A stretch of 64,000 nt of DNA from Roseateles oligotrophus (GCF_025717515.1 NZ_JAJIRN010000002.1:248001-312000), one strand, 5' to 3'; numbered from the stretch's first letter, positions 7,821 through 16,862 are shown. Translations and numbers: made by a program. The notes: a model not told the origin generated them from the letters alone.

Positions 7821-8050
7821 GCAGTTCACCCGAGTTCAAGGCCGCGATGGCTCACTACAAAATTGTCGTAGTGAAGCATGGCGCGGAGTCTGCCCAGGCT
7901 CAGGCCGCATTCGCTGAGATCGTCAGGCACGCTCCTGCCGAGTACATCGATGAAGCCTATGCAGTGGCACGCGCACACTTCAACGGCGACCGACCCGGCA
8001 ACCATCGACGGGGGGAGGCTCAGGTGATGAGCTTATTCAAGAGGCGATGA
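7817..8050 (+). CDS. Small helical element protein
   Basis: A 77-residue protein, the last of five genes joined by ATGA overlaps. It is mostly helical and Ala-rich, with FKAAMAHYKIVVVKHGAESAQAQAAFAEI, so the first 45 residues probably form a helical hairpin. The basic tail (RRGEAQVMSLFKRR) may bind nucleic acid. No family is named. The 192 bases downstream hold no gene. Confidence 0.6.
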   Translation: MSSSPEFKAAMAHYKIVVVKHGAESAQAQAAFAEIVRHAPAEYIDEAYAVARAHFNGDRPGNHRRGEAQVMSLFKRR

Positions 8051-8242
8051 CGGCACCCTGGCGCTAGATCAAATGCCACCGTTTGGCGGTATTTAAGGCG
8101 CAAGCTGAACGGCTAAATACCCGGAAAAGTAGGCATTTATTCAAAGTGCCTCAAACCCAGCAACGGCGCGGCATAGCGGGCGATTGAGGCTCAAATGCTG
8201 CGCCTATTTCCCTAATGTTTTCGTAATCTGTGAGTTTCAAAA

Positions 8243-8836
8243 ATGGGCAAAGGTGGCAATAGGTGCGGCGCCGGCAGACCGGCCCAGCATGTGAAGGCCG
8301 AGCATTGCTTGAGCATTGATTCAAGGCGCTGGCAGCGTGAAGGCATCTTTACCGCTGGCCGCTCTGGTACTTGGCAATGGCGCGACCCATACACCGGGAA
8401 GCCAAGCGCGACCATTAGCTATCGAGGGCTTGGTGATGCGGTAGTTCTGCAATACAGCATTGGTGACAAGCAAATGCACCAGCACATAGAGCTAACCCAT
8501 ACCGGCTGCAACTTCGGCGGCGCGAGAACGTGGTTTGCCTGTCCGAACTGCTGCCGGAGAGTCGCAAAGCTATTCATGCGATCCGGTGCGGGTTTCATTT
8601 GCCGACACTGCGGGCGACTGCGCTATGCCAGTCAATCCACCGATGCAGTGGGCCGAACATGGCTCAAGCAATACAAAGCAGAGGCCAAGCTCGACAAGTA
8701 CCATGTGCGCCCCAAGGGAATGCACCACGCCACGCGGGCCAAGCTGCTGACCGTCATTCATGCCTGCGAGGAACAGCGCGACCGCGCACTTTGCGCATTT
8801 ATGACGGCGAGGTTTCCGAACGGCTGGCCTTGGTAG
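8243..8836 (+). CDS. Zinc-ribbon protein of mobile elements
   Basis: A 197-residue protein with a treble-clef or ribbon motif CPNC-x16-CRHC (C100, C103, C120, C123) in the middle and a basic C-terminal half rich in His and Arg. The N-terminal GKGGNRCGAGRP resembles an AT-hook-like or basic DNA-contact start. Similar proteins are often annotated as hypothetical next to integrases on proteobacterial elements. No clear ribosome site precedes the ATG. DNA or RNA binding is inferred from the ribbon. Confidence 0.7.
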   Translation: MGKGGNRCGAGRPAQHVKAEHCLSIDSRRWQREGIFTAGRSGTWQWRDPYTGKPSATISYRGLGDAVVLQYSIGDKQMHQHIELTHTGCNFGGARTWFACPNCCRRVAKLFMRSGAGFICRHCGRLRYASQSTDAVGRTWLKQYKAEAKLDKYHVRPKGMHHATRAKLLTVIHACEEQRDRALCAFMTARFPNGWPW

Positions 8837-8906
8837 CTAGCGAGGGCTGGCGCTGCTGGACTCTCCAATTTTGGATTGACCTACCGCCCCCTCAGTTTTG
8901 CGGCGG

Positions 8907-9105
8907 CGCGAATGTTCCAAAGGTGTCGAACGATACGACACCTTCGACGCCAACCCTAGCCGACATGGGCCTGACCCGCGACGAATCCAGCCGCTACCAG
9001 CAGCTTGCCGCCACTGTGCGGGCTTTTCCATTTGCGGGCGGCGAGGATGGGCACAAGCTGCGCCCCCTTGCAAATACGGGAAATTCCCGCAATGGGCCAA
9101 AGTGA
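8907..9105 (+). pseudogene. Truncated phage-type gene remnant
   Basis: In one frame, GANVPKVSND, TLADMGLTRDESSRYQQLAA and a short unrelated tail can be read before a TGA. The phrase TLADMGLTRDxSSRxQxLAA recurs in phage and plasmid proteins of about 150-250 residues that carry an HTH-like segment. Here the normal N-terminal and C-terminal parts are missing and no good start exists, so this looks like an internal fragment. From 8837 to 9235 nothing else codes convincingly; several small palindromes lie here. Confidence 0.5.
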
Positions 9106-9118
9106 GAATTCCTCACTT
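8920..9118. repeat. Three short perfect palindromes near attR
   Basis: Three inverted repeats lie within 200 bases. AAGGTGTCG pairs with CGACACCTT over a 7-base loop (8920-8944). CGGGAA and TTCCCG flank one base (9077-9089). AAGTGAG and CTCACTT flank AATTC (9100-9118). None has a T-run. They could be protein sites, stem-loops in an RNA, or features of a replication start. Confidence 0.5.
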
Positions 9119-9235
9119 CGCAAATCCCTGACATTCCGGGTGTTTGATCCGGCGATGCATTCAGCGCCAGCTAGATCGGCGCAGTCTTTCAGCGATGGCG
9201 CAACAACAGCCCAAAACGGGGTCAATCCGGCAAAT

Positions 9236-9257
9236 ACTGGCACCAGACTGGCACCAG
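9236..9257 (+). repeat. Right iterons, actggcaccag x2
   Basis: Two exact tandem copies of the 11-bp unit seen four times next to int, in the same orientation, ending 8 bases before the right att repeat. Presence at both ends of the element fits arm-type integrase sites on attL and attR. Confidence 0.7.
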
Positions 9258-9265
9258 CACCCGAA

Positions 9266-9370
9266 AAGAAAAAAGCACCTAGAGCCCTGCGGCGCTAAGT
9301 GCTTGATTTCATTCTTATTTTTGGTGGGCCCTGAGTGACTCGAACACTCGACCTACGGATTAAGAGTCCG
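9266..9370. repeat. attR: element copy of the att repeat
   Basis: Matches 1760-1864 at an offset of 7506 bases, with 64 identical bases at its right side. On this side the element supplies the sequence flanking the tRNA 3' end, including an imperfect copy of the tRNA terminator (two mismatches in the stem and an altered loop). The tRNA therefore keeps its 3' sequence and most of its termination signal after integration. Confidence 0.9.
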
Positions 9371-9397
9371 CTGCTCTACCAACTGAGCTAAGAGCCC
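9322..9397 (-). tRNA. tRNA-Lys (CTT)
   Basis: A complete 76-base cloverleaf with encoded CCA. The acceptor stem GGGCTCT pairs with AGGGCCC including one G-T. The D arm has AGCTCAGTTGGTAGAGC, the anticodon loop CTCTTAA gives CTT, and the T arm carries TTCGAGT. Its 3' half is the integration target of the 7.5-kb element, which lies directly downstream. The AT-rich 9398-9518 spacer should hold its promoter. Confidence 0.96.
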
Positions 9398-9518
9398 TAC
9401 TCTTTATTTAAATCGTCAATTTCTCAACAATTTATTTTATTCCATCAATCTTCACAGTATAGCTAATATTTTATACAAACTCACTTTTCAGTGAACGCAT
9501 ATTAATACTTGCTAGATA

Positions 9519-9594
9519 TGGTGGGTCGTGCGGGACTCGAACCTGCGACCTACGGATTAAAAGTCCGCTGCTCTACCAACTGAGCTAACGACCC
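9519..9594 (-). tRNA. tRNA-Lys (TTT)
   Basis: A complete 76-base cloverleaf with encoded CCA. The anticodon loop CTTTTAA gives TTT, and the acceptor GGGTCGT pairs with ACGACCC. It differs from the neighbouring tRNA-Lys(CTT) in the acceptor, anticodon and T stem but shares the D arm and anticodon stem. Transcription is leftward, toward the other tRNA-Lys gene. Confidence 0.96.
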
Positions 9595-9633
9595 ATCAAG
9601 CGAAGCTCACTATTCTAATCTCAATTCATGGCT

Positions 9634-10473
9634 TCACGCAATAGGCTTGCGTGAATTTTTCAAAAGAATCTTGATCAACTCCGCTGCGGCGGCCATGCCA
9701 AAGCTCGCGGTGACAGCAACACTGGAGCCATAACCGTGGCAATTGAGGCTGCCATCGACTGCGCAGGCCTCGCCGCCCTGCACTGTCGGGCGGTGAACCG
9801 CTTCACGAGAGAACACGCAAGCGAGCCCCATCTTGCCCTTGCGCGGAGCCGCATGATGTTGCCTCAAACGCTGACGTAAAGAGGCCAATAGGGGGTCATG
9901 CGTCGTGTCGGCCAAATCCTCAATGCTCATCAGATGCGGCTCTCGCTTACCTCCGGCCGCCCCGACAGCAACAAACGGCAGGCGCTGCTGTATTGCCCAA
10001 GCCGCCAAATGAGCCTTGGCTCGAACCTGATCACAAGCATCAACCAAACCATCCAGCGCTATATCGGCCCCGTCCAGCATCGCAGGCCAGTTCTGCTCAT
10101 CAACGAACTCTTCGATGATTCGAACTCGGCAGCCGGGATGAATGTCTTGAATCCGTTGCCACAGCGCCTCCGCTTTGGCCATGCCAACGGTCGAGCCAAG
10201 AGCCTGCACCTGACGGTTGATATTTGACTCAGCGACTTGGTCAAAATCTATCAGAGTCAGGGCCGCTACCCCGCTGCGAGCCAGCGCTTCGACCACCCAA
10301 GAACCCACGCCGCCAAGGCCTACGACCGCAAAATGGGCGCCGCGCAAGCGTTGATAGTCGCTGTCGCCATAAAGTCTGCGCAGGCCTCCAAAACGCCGCT
10401 CCGAGTCCGCCTCAATCGGCAAGTCAACAATGAGGCTTTGGTCCTCGAGCTTGATCTGAGGGTTGTCTTGCAT
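9634..10473 (-). CDS. tcdA: tRNA threonylcarbamoyladenosine dehydratase TcdA
   Basis: A 279-residue E1/ThiF-like enzyme. An N-terminal RRFGGLRRLYG segment is followed by the nucleotide-binding VVGLGGVGSWV (about 49-59), IDFDQVAESNINRQ, and a C-terminal GKREP / SREAVHRP region typical of TcdA (YgdL, CsdL). It uses ATP to cyclise t6A37 to ct6A37 in tRNAs reading ANN codons. The start ATG is 91 bases from the cpoB stop across a terminator. It lies directly upstream of two tRNA-Lys genes whose products are substrates of this pathway. Confidence 0.93.
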   Translation of the reverse strand: MQDNPQIKLEDQSLIVDLPIEADSERRFGGLRRLYGDSDYQRLRGAHFAVVGLGGVGSWVVEALARSGVAALTLIDFDQVAESNINRQVQALGSTVGMAKAEALWQRIQDIHPGCRVRIIEEFVDEQNWPAMLDGADIALDGLVDACDQVRAKAHLAAWAIQQRLPFVAVGAAGGKREPHLMSIEDLADTTHDPLLASLRQRLRQHHAAPRKGKMGLACVFSREAVHRPTVQGGEACAVDGSLNCHGYGSSVAVTASFGMAAAAELIKILLKNSRKPIA

Positions 10474-10510
10474 GGCGCAATTCTAGGAAGGCCCACAGGC
10501 CGGGTGACAA

Positions 10511-10540
10511 AAATAGAAAAAGGCCCCGCGAGCAGGGCCT
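10511..10540 (-). terminator. Intrinsic terminator of tolB-pal-cpoB
   Basis: Read on the minus strand, AGGCCC and GGGCCT flank an 8-base loop and are followed by a run of five T, 25 bases after the cpoB stop codon. Confidence 0.75.
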
Positions 10541-10564
10541 CTTCAAGCAACTTTCTTGCGCGAA

Positions 10565-11362
10565 TTACTTCAATGCCGCCAGGCGTTCTTTGGCCGCTTG
10601 CGCGGCCTCGGTACCCGGGTAAGCCTTGATCAAGTCTTCCAAGCTGCGTCGTGCCGACTTGTTGTCTTTCAACTCGATTTGACTGTTCGCCAATGCAAGC
10701 AAAGCCTCGGCTGCCCTGGGGTGCTGAGGATTACCGGAGATAAAGGTCTTGAAAGTTGCAATCGCGTCCTTGTAGTCCCGCTTGCCGTACTGCGCATTGC
10801 CGAGCCAAAACCGCACCGAGTCGACATAGCCACTGGCCGGAAAGCGGCGCAAGAAACCCGCCATCGCGGTCGCCGCTTCGGCAAAGTCGCCGCGCCTGAT
10901 CAGCCCCATTGCCGCGTCGTACTGCCTGCGTTCTTCCGGCTCGACCTGAAACTCGCGCCCATCGAGCTGCACCTTTTGCGGCTCCAATGGTTTCAAACGC
11001 GAGTCCAAGGACTGTGCCTGATCACCCAGCTTGCGCTGGGTTTCAGATAAATCACGAGCCAGTTGTTCGTTTTGTCCGCGCAGCTTGGCGATTTCAAGTC
11101 GCAAAGTGTCGATTTGGGCATTCAGATCAAGCATGCTGCGGCGCAAGGGACCTAACTGGTCCTGCGTCTGCGCTGCGATTTGCTCGATACGCTGGCGCTG
11201 TGCATCCTCGCTTTGCTGAACCCGATTGCGCAATTCAAGAATGGCCTTGCGTGCCTCGTCATCATCAAACAAGGCGGCGTGCGCCGGCAAACTGAACAGA
11301 ACAGCTGCCGCCATTGCGGACAAGGTACGGCCAATACCTTGACTACGACGCTGCAAGCTCAC
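10565..11362 (-). CDS. cpoB: Cell division coordinator CpoB (YbgF)
   Basis: A 265-residue periplasmic protein. The signal peptide ends near PAHA-ALFDDDEAR, residues about 35-110 form the trimerising coiled coil, and the C-terminal 130 residues form TPR repeats ending in AKERLAALK. CpoB links Tol-Pal with PBP1b during outer-membrane constriction. It starts with GTG one base after the pal stop, so it is co-transcribed with pal. The family length is normal. Confidence 0.92.
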   Translation of the reverse strand: MSLQRRSQGIGRTLSAMAAAVLFSLPAHAALFDDDEARKAILELRNRVQQSEDAQRQRIEQIAAQTQDQLGPLRRSMLDLNAQIDTLRLEIAKLRGQNEQLARDLSETQRKLGDQAQSLDSRLKPLEPQKVQLDGREFQVEPEERRQYDAAMGLIRRGDFAEAATAMAGFLRRFPASGYVDSVRFWLGNAQYGKRDYKDAIATFKTFISGNPQHPRAAEALLALANSQIELKDNKSARRSLEDLIKAYPGTEAAQAAKERLAALK

Positions 11363-11363
11363 T

Positions 11364-11900
11364 TCACTTATCCTTCAACTCAACGCGGCGGTTCTTGGCC
11401 CAAGCCGCTTCGTCGCTGCCTTGCGCAGCCGGCTTTTCTTTACCGAAACTGACCGCCTCAACCTGCGCAGCGCCCACGCCCATCAGGCTCAAGGACTTGG
11501 CCACCGCCTCGGCACGGCGTTGGCCCAGCGCCAAGTTGTACTCGCGTCCACCACGCTCGTCGGTGTGACCTTCCAGGCTGAGTGCCAGCTTGCGATCGTT
11601 CGACAGACGCTTGGCATGCGCTTCGACCAAGCCCCGATATTCGTCCTTGACAACATAGCTGTCGAAGTCGAACAGGACGACGCGCTGGCTTGCCACGGCG
11701 GCCGTCAACTGCGCGCCCAAGTCGACCGTCTGCACCTTGGATTCGGCCATCGGCGTGCTGTTAGCCCCGCTATTGGCCGTGCTGTTGGGCGACACCGGAC
11801 GGGTCTCAACGGGCGCCGGATCATCCAGCTTGACGGTCGAGCTGCAACCGGCCATGGCCGCAAGCACCAACAAACTCACAGCAAAACGGGTCATCTTCAT
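11364..11900 (-). CDS. pal: Peptidoglycan-associated lipoprotein Pal
   Basis: A 178-residue outer-membrane lipoprotein. The signal ends at the lipobox MAGC, followed by a variable linker and an OmpA-like domain (about 70-178) with LEGHTDERGGREYNLALGQRRAEAV, the peptidoglycan-binding signature. The ATG at 11900 was chosen because AAGGAG lies eight bases upstream; a GTG at 11909 is too close to that site. It acts in the Tol-Pal complex at the division site, with tolB upstream and cpoB downstream. Confidence 0.95.
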   Translation of the reverse strand: MKMTRFAVSLLVLAAMAGCSSTVKLDDPAPVETRPVSPNSTANSGANSTPMAESKVQTVDLGAQLTAAVASQRVVLFDFDSYVVKDEYRGLVEAHAKRLSNDRKLALSLEGHTDERGGREYNLALGQRRAEAVAKSLSLMGVGAAQVEAVSFGKEKPAAQGSDEAAWAKNRRVELKDK

Positions 11901-12046
11901 TCGGGTCACTCCTTCAAAAACGATCGCAAAGATCTACAAAAAATAACTCGCCGGACGACAAACAGTCAGCAAGCCTCAGTGGCAATTATCCAACAAGTCA
12001 AGAGGCCAACTTGACAGGCTGGCCGCGCATACACATGAACTCGGAA

Positions 12047-13360
12047 TTAGCGACCAAACGGACCCCAGGTCGGCTCGCGCACATCGGCCGCAGTCGAGAT
12101 CAATTTGGCCTTGATCTTGCCGTCCAAGGTGCTGGTCATCAGCACGTCGCGCCCGCCCGCACGCGTGGCATAGACCAGCAAACGGCCATTCGGCGCAAAG
12201 CTCGGGCTTTCGTCATCACTGCTATCGCTGATCTGCTGCACCGCGCCCGAGCCCAGATCCATCACGCACAGGCGAAAGCTATTGCCGCCCTGCCGCGTAA
12301 TGAAGGCCATGCTGCGGCCATCAGGGCTGATGGCCGGGCTGATGTTGTAAGCACCGCTGAAGCTGACTCGCTCGGCCGCGCCACCGCTCACCGCCATGCG
12401 GTAGATCTGCGGTCCGCCGCCACGGTCGCTGACGAAATAGATCGAGCGGCCATCGGGTGAAAAGACCGATTCGGTATCGATCGCCGAGCTTTGCGTCAAG
12501 CGCCGCAAGCCGCTGCCGTCTCGGTTCATGATGAAGAGCTGGGAGCCGCCTTCGCGCGACAGCGTCAATGCCACCTGCTGCCCGTCGGGCGAAAAAGTGG
12601 GCGCGCTATTGGTGCCGCGGAAGTCCGCCAATACCCGGCGCCGGCCGGTCTGCACATCCTGAATCCAGACCACCGCCTTGCGGCTCTCAAACGACACATA
12701 GGCCAGCTCTTTGCCGTTCGGCGACCAGGCCGGCGAGATGATGGGGTCAGGGCTTGCCAAGGCGACCTGCCCGCCTTCGCCGTCGGCATCGGTGATGCGC
12801 AGGCTGTAACGCCCACCTGCCTTGGTCACATAGGCCATGCGGGTCGCAAAAATGCCGCGCTCGCCGGTTAGTTTTTGGTAGATGGTATCGGCGATGCGGT
12901 GCGCGCCCAGACGCACATCCTCGGGCGCCACGGCATGGGCTTCGCCGCCCAGATCCTGACCCTTGACCACGTCCCAGAGTTTGTAGCGCAGATCAACGCG
13001 GCCGTCGGCCAAGCGAGCGGCGGAGCCGGCTGCCAAGGCATCGGCATTGCGGGCCCGCCATTCACTCCACACCGGCTGACTGCCTTCGAACATGCCGGCC
13101 GGGGCGTCAATGATGCGAAACTGCCCGCTGCGCTCCAGGTTGGAGCGAATGATGGCCGCCACAGGTTGGCCGGCGCGCGCCTCATCACGGAAATCCGGCA
13201 GCGCGATCGGCATCTGCGTACCGCCCACCCCAGAAATATCGACACGGAATTGAGCATTGGCCAGCGGGCTGAAGCCAAGCAATGTCGCGGAACAAGCGCC
13301 GACGGATTGCTGCAGCAGGCGCCGCCGCGATGGGTGATTCTGGGAATTCTGCTCGGGCAT
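12047..13360 (-). CDS. tolB: Tol-Pal beta-propeller protein TolB
   Basis: A 437-residue periplasmic protein. The N-terminal signal carries RRRLLQQ, a Tat-like twin-Arg variant, and ends near LANAQ. A TolB N-terminal domain follows (about 30-160), then a beta-propeller with repeated SPDG / SPNG blades such as FSPDGRSIYFVSDRGG. It binds Pal and links TolA to the outer membrane. The start at 13360 puts a short region before the twin Arg; 13399, with an AGG upstream, is an alternative. tolQ, tolR and tolA are not adjacent; rng lies upstream instead. Confidence 0.94.
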   Translation of the reverse strand: MPEQNSQNHPSRRRLLQQSVGACSATLLGFSPLANAQFRVDISGVGGTQMPIALPDFRDEARAGQPVAAIIRSNLERSGQFRIIDAPAGMFEGSQPVWSEWRARNADALAAGSAARLADGRVDLRYKLWDVVKGQDLGGEAHAVAPEDVRLGAHRIADTIYQKLTGERGIFATRMAYVTKAGGRYSLRITDADGEGGQVALASPDPIISPAWSPNGKELAYVSFESRKAVVWIQDVQTGRRRVLADFRGTNSAPTFSPDGQQVALTLSREGGSQLFIMNRDGSGLRRLTQSSAIDTESVFSPDGRSIYFVSDRGGGPQIYRMAVSGGAAERVSFSGAYNISPAISPDGRSMAFITRQGGNSFRLCVMDLGSGAVQQISDSSDDESPSFAPNGRLLVYATRAGGRDVLMTSTLDGKIKAKLISTAADVREPTWGPFGR

Positions 13361-13441
13361 TGGTTTTGCAATCAACAGTTGAAATATTCGCCGAGGCATT
13401 TTGCCTGAGCACGCCAGCAACCATGCCAGCTGCTCAGGCGG

Positions 13442-14929
<1,488 letters not shown>

Positions 14930-14990
14930 GGCCCTAATTTCTAATGTTGACGCATATCGGCAAGCATCTGCAAGCGCCGACCGATATGCG

Positions 14991-15602
14991 TCAAAACTGA
15001 ACGTCCCATTGCCGCAGCAATTGCGCGGTCTCGAACAAGGGCAGGCCCATGATGCCTGAATAGCTGCCCTCGATGCGAGAAATCCAGGCCGCCGCCTGAC
15101 TTTGAATCGCATAAGCGCCGGCCTTGCCGAAAGGCTCGCCGCTGGCGATGTATTGCCGAATCTGCGCGTCGCTGAGTGGCGCGAAGTCCACCCAGGACAG
15201 ATTCAGGGCCACGCTGCGCCGCGCACCCAAGCCAAGCGCCACGGCGGTGATGACGCGGTGGCTGCGGCCGGACAGCAGGCGCAGGGTGCGAAACGCATCG
15301 TCGGCATCCAGCGGCTTGCCGAGGATTTGCTGGTCGACCGCCACCGTCGTGTCCGAGCAAAGAATCGGCGCCGGCGGCAAACCACGCGCCGCCAAGCGAG
15401 CCAAGGCCGCATCCAGCTTGGCCTCGGTGACTCGTGCCACATAGACCTCGGGCGACTCGCCGGCAATTTCTGCCTCCAGACTCTCGGCATCTTCCTCGGC
15501 GCCCGCCAACAAGAGCTCGTAGCGCACACCGAGTTGCTCCAGCAACTGGCGTCGGCGCGGGCTCTGCGAAGCAAGATAGATGAAATCCATGGCGATGCTC
15601 AT
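14991..15602 (-). CDS. maf: Maf-family nucleoside triphosphate pyrophosphatase
   Basis: About 203 residues. The Maf signature LASQSPRRRQLLEQLG lies near the start; SDTTVAVDQQILGKP and the conserved E/K pocket follow, then SYSGIMGLPLFETAQ near the end. It hydrolyses dTTP, UTP or modified NTPs. The SPRRR and LPLFET combination suggests the YhdE-type dTTP/UTP pyrophosphatase. A start at 15590 (MDFIYLAS) is equally possible. It lies four bases after rlmH, clearly in one operon. Confidence 0.92.
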   Translation of the reverse strand: MSIAMDFIYLASQSPRRRQLLEQLGVRYELLLAGAEEDAESLEAEIAGESPEVYVARVTEAKLDAALARLAARGLPPAPILCSDTTVAVDQQILGKPLDADDAFRTLRLLSGRSHRVITAVALGLGARRSVALNLSWVDFAPLSDAQIRQYIASGEPFGKAGAYAIQSQAAAWISRIEGSYSGIMGLPLFETAQLLRQWDVQF

Positions 15603-15608
15603 TCGCGG

Positions 15609-16076
15609 TCATTCACGGTGATAGGGGTGACCCGTCATCACCGTCCAAGCCCGGTAAAGCCCCTCGGCCAAGAGCACGCGGGCAAAGGCATGCGGCAGGG
15701 TCAAATCAGACAGACGCAGCGTCTCGTCGGCAGTCGCTTTCAGCGAGGGCGCCAAGCCGTCCGGCCCGCCGATGATCAAGGCCACATCGCGGCCGTCGCC
15801 CATCCACAGCTTCATCCGTTCGGCTAACTGCATACTGGTACGGCGCTCACCGCGCTCGTCCAGAATCAGCCGGCGCACACCGCGCGGCAAGGCGGCCTCG
15901 ATGCGCAGCGCTTCGGCCGCCATCAATTGTTCGGCCGTCTTGCTGCCGCGCGTCTCGGCCTTGACGGCCTTCAACTCCAAGCGCATTTCCGGTGGAAAGC
16001 GCTTGGCGAAGTCTTCATAGGCCGTATCGGCCCAGGCCGGTTGGCGCTGGCCCACGGCCACCAAAAGCAAACGCAT
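15609..16076 (-). CDS. rlmH: 23S rRNA (pseudouridine1915-N3)-methyltransferase RlmH
   Basis: A 155-residue SPOUT methyltransferase of normal family length. [15 protein letters not shown] forms the SAM knot, and the C-terminal [24 protein letters not shown] is diagnostic. It methylates pseudouridine 1915 in helix 69 of 23S rRNA. The gene lies between rsfS and maf in the usual beta- and gammaproteobacterial cluster. Confidence 0.96.
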   Translation of the reverse strand: MRLLLVAVGQRQPAWADTAYEDFAKRFPPEMRLELKAVKAETRGSKTAEQLMAAEALRIEAALPRGVRRLILDERGERRTSMQLAERMKLWMGDGRDVALIIGGPDGLAPSLKATADETLRLSDLTLPHAFARVLLAEGLYRAWTVMTGHPYHRE

Positions 16077-16096
16077 GCCGACTACAGACCGGCGAC

Positions 16097-16855
16097 TTAG
16101 GCGTCGCTGCTCTTCTTGCTGGCGGCCTTCTTGACCGCAGCCTTGACCGCTGGCTTGGCCGCAGCGCGCTTGACACCGACGGTCTTGGTCACGGCAGACT
16201 TCTTGGCTGCGGCCTTCTTCACCGCCGGCTTGGCCGCACCGACCTTGAGCGTGCTGGTGGCCGGCGTCTTGTGATCAACCTCGCGGCTGCTGGTGGACGA
16301 GCGGTCGACCGGCTTCTTGGCCGCAGGCTTCTTAACGGCGGGCTTTTCGGCAGCGGCCTTGGCGGCAACCTTCTTGCCCACGCCCGGCTTGCCCGGCAAT
16401 GAGGCAGCGACAGTCTTCTTCGCCGCAGTCTTCTTGGCGGCCTTTTTGGGCGCGGCCTCTTCTTCGCCTTCGTCGTCCTCTTCCGAGGCCTTGACCAGCT
16501 TGGTCTTGCCGTCGCCCAGCGCCATCTTGACCGGCTTGCCGCCCCACAACTCTTCGAGGTGGTAGTAGTCGCGGATGGCCGGCTGCATCACGTGCACGAC
16601 GGCGGCGCCGCAGTCAACGATGATCCATTCGCCGTTTTCCTCGCCCTCGCAGCGCAGCACATCCATGCCGCGCTCCTTGACCGTGACCCGCACGGCCGAA
16701 GCCAAGGCCTTGGTCTGACGGTTGCTGGTGCCGGACGCGATGATCACGCGCTCGAACAGCGGTGTCAGGTGTTCGGTGTTGAAGACCAAAATATTTTGGG
16801 CCTTCACATCTTCCAAACCATCGACGATGGCGCGTTGCAGCTTACGAATGTCCAT
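16097..16855 (-). CDS. rsfS: Ribosomal silencing factor RsfS with Lys/Ala-rich tail
   Basis: 252 residues, about twice the usual length. Residues 1-118 are the RsfS core ([36 protein letters not shown]), which binds uL14 and blocks subunit joining in starvation. Residues from about 125 are a low-complexity tail of AAKK, AVKKA and AAKP repeats, very like histone-H1-type AlgP/HctB tails, with a short Ser/Thr/Asp break ([12 protein letters not shown]). The tail should be disordered and strongly basic, and may bind RNA or DNA. The frame is uninterrupted from core to tail, so it is a true extension. Confidence 0.93.
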   Translation of the reverse strand: MDIRKLQRAIVDGLEDVKAQNILVFNTEHLTPLFERVIIASGTSNRQTKALASAVRVTVKERGMDVLRCEGEENGEWIIVDCGAAVVHVMQPAIRDYYHLEELWGGKPVKMALGDGKTKLVKASEEDDEGEEEAAPKKAAKKTAAKKTVAASLPGKPGVGKKVAAKAAAEKPAVKKPAAKKPVDRSSTSSREVDHKTPATSTLKVGAAKPAVKKAAAKKSAVTKTVGVKRAAAKPAVKAAVKKAASKKSSDA

Positions 16856-16862
16856 TCAGTAC

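Larger units (their letters stand above)
1801..9306. mobile_element. 7.5-kb integrative element in tRNA-Lys(CTT)
   Basis: The boundaries are the two copies of a 64-base identity block; strand exchange could have occurred anywhere inside it. Cargo in order: tyrosine integrase, small ORF, regulatory region with palindromes, AlpA-type regulator, HTH_39-type protein, 65-residue protein, TOPRIM/DUF3987 primase-helicase, Cys-rich protein, 77-residue protein, zinc-ribbon protein and a broken phage-type gene. No capsid, terminase, portal, relaxase, mating-pair or known defence gene was seen. The content resembles phage satellites and minimal integrative elements rather than a complete prophage or ICE. 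Dependence on a helper is inferred, not seen. Confidence 0.9.

Noticed and set aside
1801-9306. Complete prophage
   Set aside because: No capsid, tail, portal, terminase or lysis genes were recognised.
9481-9494. Terminator downstream of tRNA-Lys(TTT)
   Set aside because: A 5-bp stem with a 4-base loop has no proper T-run on the minus strand; too weak to list.
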